Assembly: GCA_003427395.1 (NCBI GenBank) | Contig: BFEA01000047.1 | Location: 4,152,193-4,194,594, forward strand | Source: Chara braunii | Taxonomy: Eukaryota; Streptophyta; Charophyceae; Charales; Characeae | Reading direction: 5' to 3' | Length of the DNA: 42,402 bases | Notes under the pieces: generated by a model | Told to the model about the DNA's origin: nothing | The model's input: only the letters and a program-made list of their open reading frames with translations | The model's database searches: none | Position numbers and translations under genes: made by a program | Part shown: one piece after another, positions 18,873 to 28,772 of the stretch | Layout: each line of letters starts with the position of its first letter | Position numbering within the stretch: position 1 is the stretch's first letter

Positions 18873-19847
18873 TGGATGGAGCCCAGATTCTTGGATCGTA
18901 AAAAAAAAAAAAAAAAAAAAACTAAAAAACGAATAGCAAGCTACTGAGGGCTGTACCACCCCACAGGCGGCCAGGAAAAAGGGCATTTCAAGCTCTAAAC
19001 TACTAGCAGTGTATCCACCTATGTTCTACCAGAAGATTCATGCTCATTTTGCACATTTGGTCAGTAGTGGAGCAAGGCCCTCTATTTCCACAGCTCTCGT
19101 GGGCAAGGTAAGTACGTTTTTTTTTTCTTTTCTTTTCTTAGCAAGCCCTGCCAACGAGGCATGGCAGTCCGTTCTAGATTTCGTTACTTGGTAACAAACA
19201 GCAGAATGCTTGGATACTGTATTTCTGGGAAGATGCAGTAGAAGAGAAAAGAAAAACAAAACAGACCCAAATCGCCCGCCCAAACCCATATTGCCCGCCC
19301 CCAGTTTTCAACGGGGAAAAAACTCTATCCCTCAAAAGGGAAACAATGGACGGCGCCCTATTCTAAATTGCAACGACCTTGACAAAGTAACCTGCCCTAC
19401 AACCGGTCTTAGGGACGACTGCGACCGGACCCTATTTTCTGCTCTCGGACACCCCAAACGAACCCGTCCTAGCGAAGCTGTAGTGCACGACCTTACCGAA
19501 AATAGAAGAACATGAAACGGTGAACATGAAATCCACACAAGCGCAGCCTCCTGGCTGTGAACATTGCCATCAATTCAGAGTGTAGCTCATATGGAAGGGC
19601 ACTTCTGTTACATAACAAAGGGCATGGGTTCGAGTCTGGCTAGAGACTTTGGGGGGGGGTTCTTCCATAGATAGGCCCGCCATTCACACGACAGTACAAC
19701 TCTATGCTTATGGAACCCACTGGAGAAGGCCGAATGATAGGATGGGGGCTTTTAATGCCCTTTTTATAATGGGCCGCAATCTTCGCAACCAGATAGAGGC
19801 TCGGCAGGGAACGCGAGAGATGGGCGACAAGGCCGACAAGGGCGAAT
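18873..19847. other. non-coding stretch with A-run and a weak tRNA-like segment
   Basis: A-run at about 18900-18920. TAGCTCATATGG (19586-19597) and GGGTTCGAGTC (19628-19638) resemble A and B boxes at the right spacing, but the anticodon and T stems do not pair well. No protein is recognised. Confidence 0.4.
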
Positions 19848-21264
19848 GCGGTGGTGCAACCAAGGACACAAGGAGGCCTGGGCATCCTTGACCCTGCCAC
19901 CCAAACAGCAGCGCTTTCTCTTCAATGGCTGAAACGACTTATCTGTACCCCCGGCCTCACTTGGGAACCGCTTGCCTGGGAACAGTTGTCGAGGTTGGCC
20001 CCAGCAGCCGCACCCTCAACACATCCCATGGCCTGGCTTGATGACGTCTTCTGGACAATCCCCAGACCCCCATCTAGACCCTGACCACATTCAGATCGTG
20101 CAGCAGCTCGCCTGGACCTGCGGAAAGACGACTTCTGGGCCAAATTAATTAAGGACTGGAGGAGGCTCCCGCTCCTGGATAGGCCATTTCCCGAAAGATG
20201 GGAGGAAGTCGCTCGTCAACCACTTTTCGGGAACCGCTGGATAACGGATCGGCAGGGGAGGGTATTCCTCAGCTCATGTAGCCCATGGAATGGATGGGTG
20301 AAAAACGGGATCACAAGAATTGGGCACCTATGGGACCAATCCAAGAATGACTGGCTCTCAGAGGAGCAGCTGAGAGAGAAGCTCCCTCATTGCCATAGGA
20401 TAATGGAAAGATTGAACCAAATCCTCTTTGCTCTACCTCTCGCATGGGTGCGGACTCTTCGGCGTGGGCCAACTATAGAGGAGGGAGATTGGGTGGTGCT
20501 AAGATGGGATGCAACCCGGGTGGGGCAAGTAATAACAAGGAGGCCGGGGGAGGTGCTGATAAATCTGTTTTATCGTACACAGCAGAACCACTTGATGAAG
20601 GGGGAGCCATATGAAGTCTTCTGGATTGATGTTAAGATACTCCACAGAGTAAGAGTCTTAAGTGAAAATGAAACCTGGGTGGCGTTCAGGTCAGAGATAC
20701 CAATCCAGGATCTCCCCATAGATATAGCGGAATGGAGATGGAAGATTCCGACAAGAAACGGCAGACCCAGATACTGGTACCTCCATACACTAGAAGTTAA
20801 AGTGACCTACCGGATGCTCAGGACTAGAATTAAATTAAGGGATCGCATCATGGATCGCTGGGCACGACACCTCAATGTACCTATGGAATCCTTGAGACTC
20901 ATTAAATGGTTCAGAGAGGTGAAGAGCAAGCCAGCCAAGTCTGCTTCGCTTCAATGACAGATTAACCATCGCTGCCTCCCGACGAATGCATGGCTCATTG
21001 ACCACACCCACCTGGAGCAGAAAGGGATGGCCCTCCCCTGGTGCCATGCATGCAGGGAGGGTTTCCCTTCTCGAAAGATTAACGAACCGATAGAGCACCT
21101 CTTCCTGCAGTGCCCTGCCTCTATTCTTATATGGGGGGGATGGGTCCAGGTCTGGAACCAATTAGACACAGACAGAGATTGGCCATGGGAATGGAGGGTC
21201 CTGCTAACCGGTCACTGGACTGCCCAGTCCTCGAACTTCACAACAAACTTATTTAGGATAGGGA

Positions 21265-21414
21265 ACAGCCATTTCGTCGAAACGGGCATATTATATTTTT
21301 TGAACGAAATCAAAACTGACTTTTTTTACCAAAATCCGGTCGGAATTTTTTGCTCCTGGGGGTCCGGCGTTCCCAAAACGCCAGACCCCCCTGGACTATG
21401 GTTGAGACCAGATA

Positions 21415-21454
<40 letters not shown>

Positions 21455-21626
21455 NNNNNNNNNNNNNNNNNNNNNNNNNNNNNNNNNNNNNNNNNNNNNN
21501 NNNNNNNNNNNNTTTTGGGAACGCCGGACCCCCATGAGCAAAAAATTCCGATCGGATTTTGGCAAAAAAAGTCAGTTTTGATTTCGTTCAAAAAATATAA
21601 TATGTCCGTTTTGACGAAATGGCTGT
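21265..21626. mobile_element. long-TIR non-autonomous DNA element (MITE-like)
   Basis: It starts ACAGCCATTTCGTCGAAACG and ends with the inverted equivalent, TTTGACGAAATGGCTGT. The inverted repeats extend about 115 bp to GTTCCCAAAA with few mismatches. TAGGGA flanks both ends (21259-21264 and 21627-21632). Removing one copy plus the insert restores the LINE sequence seen in copy B, so this is a genuine insertion with a 6-bp target duplication. A sub-terminal hairpin (GGGGGTC-c-GGCGTT / AACGCC-a-GACCCCC) sits at 21358-21390. The middle is a T-run and an N gap, so any transposase content is unknown. Superfamily not assigned. Confidence 0.88.
21455..21532. other. assembly gap (78 N)
   Basis: The gap lies directly after a T-run of about 37 bases, inside the inverted-repeat element. 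The real interior length is unknown. Confidence 0.98.
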
Positions 21627-22272
21627 TAGGGAGGGCAGCATTGTTATGGGCCATATCGCGCCGCAGATACATTCTAGTTCTTGAAAATGCACACGTGGGA
21701 AGTGGCGAAATATCAAAAATGATTAAAGACATGATTGAAACAACAATTAGAGCTCGCTGGAAAAAGACGGTACAAGGGATGAGAGCTCTCACAAAAAGAG
21801 CAGACATTACTCAAAAATTGAACAAATTCTGCATGGACTGGCTGGGGGGGGAACAGGGAGGACGGATTGCATGGGTACAATGGGATGGCTGGCTCTTGGA
21901 TGGCAATGATCGCCTAGACAAAGCGCAAAAGGATTATCGATTGCTCTTTCATAAATGGACTGAAATCCCCAACAACATCCCACTCCCCCCGGTTTCTGAG
22001 TTTCCTGATCTTTTTCCCCCATCAAACAACACCGTAGTTGAGCTGAGCTGGTATGGCCGAGATGCTGTGGAGCCCGTCCAGTACAATCTTGGTGGGACCA
22101 GTCAGGATGGAGGAAGGGAATAGGAGGATTAGGTTTCTGCTCCGGTCGCCCCCTAGACGCAGAACCTGCCTCCCTATCCCCCCCTCACACCTGGCCTGTG
22201 CACCCATGACGCAGCTGGAAAGACAGCCCCCCGTATTGTTGGAAAAAGGGTGTGGGTCCAGTATGTAGAAGT

Positions 22273-22507
22273 CCTGCTCAGTCAATCCCCTGGACCCCAG
22301 GGTAATCAATGCTTGCAGGACCCCATAACTGTGTACTAAAAGATACTCTAATTTCCGTCTGTGTAAGGGACGCTGGACCCGTTTTCCAGCAGGGGATGTT
22401 CCTCACCAATAGATGGAGCCTCTCCCCAAGTGCTAGTGGTGTCTGCTCTTATCAGCACCACTAGCACTGGGGGGTGTTTCAAAAAAAAAAAAAAAAAAAA
22501 AAAAAAA
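22273..22507 (+). repeat. LINE C 3' module and reference type-I terminal hairpin
   Basis: The module runs CCTGC (22273) to GCAGG (22319), with an inner CCCTGG/CCAGGG pair. Then GGGACGCTGGACCCG (from 22368), ACCAATAGATGGAGCC, and a perfect 12-bp stem GTGCTAGTGGTG (22430-22441) / CACCACTAGCAC (22456-22467) around the loop TCTGCTCTTATCAG. GGGGTGTTTC and the A-run follow. Within the core, GCTGGA-cccgttt-TCCAGC can form a 6-bp hairpin. Confidence 0.9.
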
Positions 22508-22639
22508 GCATAAAAGAAAACACAATGGGACCCAGGCTCGGCAACTTTGGTGCGCAGTGAAATTCAGGGTCGGCAAAAACAGGCTCGGAGGTCATGGTGC
22601 AATGACTTGCTGATTTCTACTGCCGAGATCTGACTGCGA

Positions 22640-23811
22640 GGTTGTAGAGAACAAAAGCTGGAACAGCTCCAAGAAGCCATACCTCTTGCATGGATCCCGC
22701 CCCTAAAAAAAGGCCCCTCGATTGAACAAGGGGACTGGCTGGTTCATTGGCCCCAAACTGGACCTCCATGTCGGGTTGACAAGGTGGCGGAAGTGACTGC
22801 TCAGACAGCCAAGCTAGAAGCATACGACATAACCTCCCCGGGGTCCTCATGCTCCGAGCTGCAAAGAAACCAAGAACGAGACATAGTTCAAAACTGGGCG
22901 AGCCTGGTTAGAGTTCGAGTCATAGAAAGAACAGACCATTCCCGCTTCGTGTTCTGGCCTGACTCTCCTATCTCAGCTGTCTCTTTTGACCCGGCGGAAT
23001 GGCATTGGCCCCAGATCGGAGCAGTTGCCCCAGTCAAACCATGGGATTACACTGTCAAACAGGGATACCGTGTCCTGCATAAGACGCGGTCCACAGAAAG
23101 AACTGTGCAAAAAATATGGGAGAAGGACTCGATCCTGCCGCCAAGGGACCTCGCTGACTTCAAATGGGCCAGGTATTCGCACATAATGCCGACATCCCAC
23201 CGCGCACTCCAATGGCAGATATTGTATCGCTGTCTGCCCACCCCGGATTGGCTCGTTTCGAGGACTGATCTGGAACAAAAAGGCCTCCTTTCACCCATCT
23301 GCAGCTACTGCGACTGGTTCTCCCAACCCTCCCGAGCCACGTTAGAGCATTGCTTGCTGGGTTGCCCCATGGTGACCCAGATTTGGAGATGGTGGGATGA
23401 GGCCTGGACTGTCCTTACCGGATCGCAGTTCCCGTGGGACCCGAAATTCCTGCTCCTGGGGAACCCCTCGACCCCCCGGCTTAACTGGTCCCCGTACGAA
23501 AAGAATCTGTTTGATATCACAAGGTTGGAACTGTTGATGCTGGCCTGGAGGGTGCGCTGCTCTTTTGAAAGCAGCACAATTTCACCGCCCCTCACGCGAA
23601 AGAGCACTTGTCACAATATCTCGTGGAGAGGGTGAGAGCAGCGTGGGATCACACCAAGCAACAAATCCACAAATTGAAGGACGACCCCGCCCTCACAGCA
23701 GCACAAAAACAGAACAAGGAGCTGGAACTGACGACCGGGTTTGCAGAAGACTGGCTTAGCTATGGCGGATCTTCAAGGCTCCCAGCTCCGATGGAAGAAC
23801 TGGAGGATTGA
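22640..23811 (+). pseudogene. LINE ORF2 C-terminal region, family 2 (copy E)
   Basis: Homology starts near 22650 (AIPLAWIPPLKKGPSIEQGD, matching RIPLRWRKILRKGPVLQESD of copy D). The main frame continues RVRVIERTDHSR, SPISAVSFDPAEW and the zf-RVT finger: LQWQILYRCLPTPDWLVSR, CSYC, LEHCLLGC. A frameshift near 23560-23600 moves the homology into 23608-23811 (YLVERVRAAWDHTKQ, FAEDWL). It differs from family 1 in the finger (KGLLSPIC rather than PWC..C) and in its C-terminus, and resembles copy F at 8171. The 5' end lies about 130 bp after copy C's A-tail. Confidence 0.8.
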
Positions 23812-24732
23812 CGAACACAAATGGTCCCTCAAGCCTTATTCTCACTTCGCAATCCCGTTTGCGGCAAAGCCCCCCTCTTTTGTCCTCCCCCCGGGATGAG
23901 CCCACATACACACCTTTGCCCCCTCCCGCTGCCCGCCCGTCCCTCTCTTCCCCCTCTCGCTGCCTGCCAGACAACCTCTCCCCCTTCTCCTCCCCCTCTG
24001 CCCGAAGATGGGAAAAGCGATGACTGAGGACAGATTTGAGGATGATACCCGGGAATGGACAGTGGTCGAAGAAGCTCGAAGACACAAGGAACACCGGGTT
24101 GGTTCGACTGTCACAGATGGCTGCAGGTTGCAACGTCAGGAGGACAAAACTCGGGATGGGGACCGGGTTGGTTCGACTGTCACAGATGGCTGCAGGTTGC
24201 AACGTCAGGAGGACAAAACTCGGGATGGTGACCCGGACAGGAGATGTGATGGCCAGATGCAGGGCGGCTTGTGAGCTCACCTCTCCACACATCGCCTGTG
24301 GAGCCCGCTGCGATGAAGGCCTTCAGGATGTACAGACCACAATACCCTGAACCAGGGCTCCACAGAGGGCTTTGGGTTTAACTCAGGGTTTCAGTTGTAT
24401 GCAGGGTATGATGTGTGGTTAGAATGGAACGCTTTTCCCTCTGCTACAGACATACCCGGGAATGTCTAGCTCTTTAAATAAAATCAGAAAGGTTTGAAAG
24501 TGGTTTTAAACATGTAGGACTGAAATCAGTCTACACTAAGTACACCTGCTACTTATTGCCAAGGGGGGCTGCTAATCAGGGCTGGTATTATTACTGATAA
24601 TGGGTTTTCCGAAATGGGTAGGGAGATGGCCGCAGCCCCAAGGGAAATCGGGAATCCCTCGGGTAGAGAATACAATGTTTTACAGCCCTGTTGGACAAAA
24701 GATACCCTCAATGCCACATGTATGTTTTTAAG
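23812..24732. other. non-coding downstream of LINE E
   Basis: A C-rich stretch (23870-24005), the 69-bp tandem duplication, then unremarkable sequence. The open frames 24008-24274 and 23756-24292 (minus) exist mainly because of the duplicated 69-mer, which is divisible by three. No domain is recognised. Confidence 0.5.
24093..24230. repeat. two tandem 69-bp units
   Basis: 24093-24161 and 24162-24230 are nearly identical, beginning ACCGGGTTGGTTCGACTGTC and ending CTCGGGATGGGG or CTCGGGATGGTG. Only one substitution was seen, so the duplication is recent. Confidence 0.93.
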
Positions 24733-24881
24733 GGACGCTGAGCCCGGTTCTCAGCAGGTGTAGCTCCCCACCAATAGATGGAGCGGCCCAACGGGGAAAT
24801 CCTCAATTCTGGCGGTTCTCTCACCACCGCCGGGATAGCGGGTTTTCGAAGGGTTTAAAAAAAAAAAAAAAAAAAAAAAAA
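24733..24881 (+). repeat. short tail element with a variant hairpin
   Basis: AGGGACGCTGAGCCCGG, then TAGCTCCCCACC and AATAGATGGAGC, as in the other tails. The terminal stem is GGCGGT (24811-24816) with ACCGCC (24826-24831) around the 9-nt loop TCTCTCACC, unlike all other copies. GGGTTTTCGAAGGGTTT and an A-run (24857-24881) end it. Confidence 0.8.
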
Positions 24882-25718
24882 GTGTTTTAGGGTCAGATTC
24901 GTAATTTTGTTTGTGTCAGGGACTAACCGCCGGTTTAGTCCTGAGGGAAATTCGTGAGGGACATATCTGCAATTTACACAAAATTGCAGGCCCGAGTTCC
25001 CCTTAGCGGTGACGGCCCTTAGCAGACCCGGGCTATCACTAGGACAGCAGGCCCATCTGGGCCTTGGGCTGTAGAGACGGGTTAGACGCCGTATAGCTGG
25101 GTAGGCCCCAGGCCGAACAGGCCAAACTGATGTGGTACCGGTCTAGTAGGCCTAGGTCTAGAGTAGGCTAGTCTATTAATAGGACTGGGCTTGTAGGTTA
25201 GTGACTTTTTGGCATTTCATTTTCGCAAGACAGCGTTCTGGAGCCAAGCAAGTTAGGTGGCGGTGATTGTCTACAGGCGGCATCCTGAGACCCTCATCGT
25301 GGACGGCAGCCATAGCCAGCCTGCTGGTGTTTGCCATAGCTGGGGCATCCTCTGAGCATCTACCCCTCAGGGTATCTGCGATTAGCTGGGCTGTTCTGAG
25401 TCTCTTCACTGAGCGTATGTGGGTGGACCACTGTCGCCCTTCGCTCCTATGGGATTGTCATGGTGCGGCAGCCATAGCTGCCATCTTCTTCGTCAGAGTT
25501 ACTCATCGGTATTGAAGACTTCATCGCGATTCATGTTCTTCATCTAGATGGTTGGCGCTGGCCTCTGGGAGGTGGATTCAGTGTTGCGCTACTAACTGGG
25601 TGTGGAATAGAGAGTGGTGTGTGGAGTTCTGAGAGTGGTGAGACACTGGGATAAACTCTGTAACGATTATTGGTTTGAGTTGGCTCATCATGAGTGTGAA
25701 AAAAAAAAAAAAAAAAAA
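24882..25718. other. non-coding; ends in an A-run
   Basis: No coding or repeat homology is recognised. An A-run at about 25699-25718 immediately precedes the ORF of element N2, so the last part may be the 3' end of another insertion. Confidence 0.45.
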
Positions 25719-25719
25719 G

Positions 25720-26306
25720 ATGGGCGACAAGGGCGACATGGATGACTGGGTGGAGGGCGGATTGGATGAAGGCGAAGATAATCGCGGCGACAACACCGAC
25801 AGCACCAAGGACAACAACAACACAACAATATCAATAACATCGGCATCAACGACACCAACAACAACAACAACCACAACAATAACAACAACAACAATGGCGA
25901 CGGCAGCAGTGTTGACCACGACAACAACGGGGCAAACAACAACAACAACAACAATGGCTGCGACGACCACGGCAGCGGCGGGGAGGAGAGCGATGTCTGC
26001 GCATCTGAGTTTATCATCAGCAGGATGGGTGAGAGGCCGGGAGTGGACGTGAGCAGCAAGGTTGAGAGCGGCGCATCTCAGACCATCATCAGCATGATGG
26101 GAGAGATGCCACAAGCGGACGTGGTGGGGATTGGGGATGACAACATCAACAACAACGATGAAGGCAGCAGCGGGGCAGAGAGCATCAGCCGGAAGGGAGA
26201 GAGGTTGCATGCTGACGTGGTGGGGATTGGGGTTGACACGGATAAGAAGCTTACCATCTTCCCCCCCTTCAACCGCGTTGTCTGTCTGAAGATAGGAGTA
26301 GGATAG
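25720..26306 (+). pseudogene. hypothetical Asn/Thr-rich ORF of element N2
   Basis: The frame from 25720 reads MGDKGDMDDWVEGGLDEGED and then Thr runs to 26052. A second frame, open to 26306, reads the AAC repeats as Asn and continues ISRMGERPGVDV, IISMMGEMPQADVVGIG and KKLTIFPPF. These MGE and KLTI segments resemble ISIMGKMSQ and KVRLTIPPPP of N3, so the original protein probably used the Asn frame and is now frameshifted. Composition is acidic and repetitive. Function unknown. Confidence 0.5.
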
Positions 26307-26824
26307 TCGCTGTTGATTGGTGTTACCATCTTCCCCCCTCTTTCCCCCCCTTCAACCTCGTTGTCTGGCTGAGGATACGAGTTGGATAATCGATGCTGTT
26401 TGGTGTTGCCCGGCCCGCAATATTAATCAACGATGGGGTGCTGATTGCCCCACGGGAGGGAGGTGGGATGCTTAGGGAGTAGTTTGCAGGTGGTCAATCC
26501 TTCCCTTGCGCCGGGAAGTCATCAATGCGCCTGCTCTCCTTTGGACAATAGGTATAGGGACTCGAAGTCCAGAACATACACATTACATAATTGATAGTGA
26601 TTCCTGTTAATATCTTGATTGATAAAGATCATACACATCACATCACATCACATCACATCACATCACATCTTTTTAAGAGTTTCGTGTTTAGATTTTGATA
26701 GATATTGAACACATACATCACAAACATCACGCATATTTTACATCTTCGTTAGGGTTTCGCTTCTGACATATATTGCTTAACGTGCATACATAGGTAGATG
26801 GAGCTGTCAACACANCTCTGCATA

Positions 26825-27055
26825 GGGACGCTGGACCCGGTTTCCAGCAGATACATTCACATCAATATACAGGGACGCTGGACCCGATTTTCAGCAGATA
26901 CATTCACATCATTGTATAGGGACGCTGGACCTGATTTCCAGCAGGTCTAGCTCCCCACCAATAGATGGAGCCTTTGACACCGGGTCCTACTTACTGGGGA
27001 TGCTCTTATCACCTCGTTAAGTAGGTTTCCCGTATACGAAGTTTCAATCCAAAAN

Positions 27056-27085
<30 letters not shown>
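26825..27085 (+). repeat. N2 3' tail: three 47-bp core units and hairpin
   Basis: GGGACGCTGGACC... units start at 26825, 26872 and 26919, an exact 47-bp period. The last runs into CTAGCTCCCCACCAATAGAT and GGAGCC. The stem CCTACTTA / TAAGTAGG encloses TGCTCTTATCA, as in N1 and N3. CGTATACGAAGTTTCAA and an A-tail close the element. Confidence 0.9.
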
Positions 27086-27086
<1 letters not shown>

Positions 27087-27105
27087 AGGAAAGGAAACCA
27101 ACTAG

Positions 27106-27665
27106 TGCTTGGTAGGGGTCCACACTACAACTGGGGCTGGCAGGGGTTTTCAAGGCTTCACGCTTGCCTTTGTCTTGCCTCGGCATGGGAACCATGGCAT
27201 ATACACATACACGACTGGGGCAGGAAGGGCATCTCAAGGCTTCATGCTTGTCCTTGCCTAGCCTTGGCATCAAGAACCATGGACACATAGATAGCATACA
27301 GATAGCACACACATGACTGGCGCTGGCTGGGGCTTTCAAGGCATCACGCTTGGCCTTGTCCAGCCTCGGTATCTGACATCTGTAGGAAGGGAAAAACATG
27401 CCAGAGGAGGACACACAGATAGCACACACACGACTGGGGCTGGCTGGGGCTCTCAAGGCTTCTCGCTTGGCCTTGTCCAACCTCAGTATCTGACATCTGC
27501 AGAAAAGGGGAAAAAACATGCCAGAGTAGGGTTTGGTAGGTGAAGTACACATAATGATTGAGCCTGGCGCACGATGTACCCAAGTAATGTGGCTTGCTTG
27601 ACTGTGCCTCAACTGGGGCTGGGCAGGGCTTTCAAGGCTTCGCCCTTGGCCCTGCCTAGCCCCGG
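27106..27665. repeat. diverged minisatellite, about 60-bp core, five units
   Basis: The core ACTGGGGCTGGCTGGGGC, TCAAGGCTTC, GCTTGGCCTTGTCCAGCCTC recurs at about 27122, 27213, 27316, 27432 and 27610, with spacers of about 90-180 bp. Two units also share TATCTGACATCTG and AACATGCCAGAG. Minus-strand translation gives a repeated KAKREALKAPASPS-like phrase in one open frame (27732-26947), but that frame runs through the tail of N2, so coding is doubtful. Confidence 0.75.
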
Positions 27666-28084
27666 TGCCTAGAACTACTGTCTGGTTCAAGTCGCCCTCT
27701 GAAATAGCATGGTGATAGTCCTGAGTAGACAATACTGAGGTAGGATAGTAGGGATAGGGGTGCGCTAGGAGAATTGCCGAGAGGATGGTTTGGGAGGTGG
27801 TCTTATGGAGAATAAGGGAGTGTCAGGACAGCCAGTAGCTGTGGCAGTAACCCCGTATGTCTGGTGTCCGGCTTCTACAACAACCTGGGCTTTTCTAAAG
27901 AAAAAGGAAAAAAAATTCTGATGGAAGCATCCTGGTCTTTCCATTTGATATCCGGTTCCTTCGGAGGCCTGCCTTCCGGGGTTCGGACCACCAACCCTGC
28001 AGGATGTTCGAACAACTTTTTCACATAAACTCTAAACAAATCTGAGAAATATAAATAGAACTGTGCGACTCATGGCTACCATCC

Positions 28085-28457
28085 GTTAATGGAAGGCCAA
28101 AAATTCGGGGTTTTTCGCCGCGTCGCTACAAGCAATGTTGTCGAAACTTTTGCGAACAAACTATGCAGGGTCATAATACAAACATCAAAAAACCAATCAG
28201 GCAAAAAAAAAACGAAAAAATCAAACTCAAGAGCACTATAAATCCCTATTCGGAGTAGCTTTCGGAGTTCGCCAAAGTTTTTTTCGAGTCTGCTGTTTTT
28301 GCTAAGTTTTTTGGTACTGCTTCAAATACGACGAAACTGAATACAGATATACCCTAAAGCACACATATAACAGGCGAAAAGAAAAACTGAGAAAAGACTA
28401 AAAATTCAGGGAAATATGACATTTTCGCTGAAAAATTCGCCAGGGCCTTCCATTAAC
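28085..28457. mobile_element. possible inverted-repeat DNA element
   Basis: GTTAATGGAAGGCC (28085-28098) is inverted exactly at 28444-28457 (GGCCTTCCATTAAC), enclosing 373 bp of AT-rich sequence with several AAAAATTC motifs. No target-site duplication is visible, and the inverted repeat is only 14 bp. Confidence 0.4.
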
Positions 28458-28629
28458 CGCCTCTCTCCGTCTGGATCCCCGAGGCTAAGTCCCACTAGCC
28501 AGGGTTTAGAGAGGCTGCACTACACTAGCGCCCCGACGCCGGCGGACCGGTGAGACCCGGTTCCCCCGGCTCGACTGGCAACTGGGGAGGGAAGCTCCTC
28601 GGATGCTGGGCCTGTGCACACGCCCAACA

Positions 28630-28659
28630 CACGTGTGTGGCTCCTTGATTGGCCACGTG
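28630..28659 (+). promoter_or_regulatory. paired CACGTG motifs upstream of the N3 ORF
   Basis: CACGTG at 28630-28635 and 28654-28659, then a GACGTGG at about 28683 and GGGCAGGGG, about 115-145 bp before the ATG at 28773. Order and flanks (GCCACGTGGC, GGGCAGGGG) match N1. Promoter role is inferred. Confidence 0.4.
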
Positions 28660-28772
28660 GCGCTGGGCCGCTGGCTGTTGGTGACGTGGCTGTCCGAGAC
28701 GCGCGGGCAGGGGTACCGCCAGCTGAGAGAGAGACGACGACAAACATAGCGGCGCAGCCTTTCGAGAATGCG

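Larger units (their letters stand above)
19848..22123 (+). pseudogene. LINE ORF2 C-terminal half (copy C)
   Basis: The first frame (to 20084) carries QGGLGILDPATQTAALSLQW, the post-RT motif shared with copy D (KGGLGIIDPALQTKALALQW). A TGA at 20082-20084 breaks it. The next frame holds ERWEEVARQPLF, then 20298-20957 (219 residues: WVKNGITRIGHLWDQ, GDWVVLRWDATRVG, IPIQDLPIDIAEW). A stop at 20955-20957 falls inside the zf-RVT finger, which continues HRCLPTNAWLIDH, PWCHAC, EHLFLQC. After the inserted element the text resumes GRAALLWAISRR, FCMDWLGGEQGG, EFPDLFPPSN and ends at 22123. It has no catalytic domain and is not translatable as one protein. Confidence 0.85.
19848..22507 (+). mobile_element. 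LINE copy C, family 1, interrupted by a DNA element
   Basis: ORF2 remnant (19848-22123, with an insertion at 21265-21626), 3' UTR, the CCTGCTCAGTCAATCCCCTG module (22273), the type-I tail (from 22368) and an A-run (22482-22507). It is 5'-truncated just after the reverse transcriptase domain, at the position equal to about 40150 in copy D. Confidence 0.85.
25719..27085 (+). mobile_element. Asn/Thr-ORF element, copy N2, 5'-truncated
   Basis: It begins directly after an A-run, carries the repeat-rich ORF (25720-26306), a 3' UTR homologous to N1 read in reverse, a (CATCA)n microsatellite (26636-26669), three 47-bp core repeats, a terminal hairpin and an A-tail (about 27051-27084). The conserved N-terminal segment of N1 and N4 is missing. 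Single Ns at 26815 and 27055 show assembly uncertainty. Confidence 0.8.

Noticed and set aside
19570-19640. tRNA gene with A box TAGCTCATATGG and B box GGGTTCGAGTC
   Set aside because: The D-stem pairs, but the anticodon and T stems do not. At most a tRNA pseudogene.
25578-26210. Minus-strand Val-rich frame opposite N2
   Set aside because: Same cause: complement of the AAC/ACA repeats, with no conserved segment.
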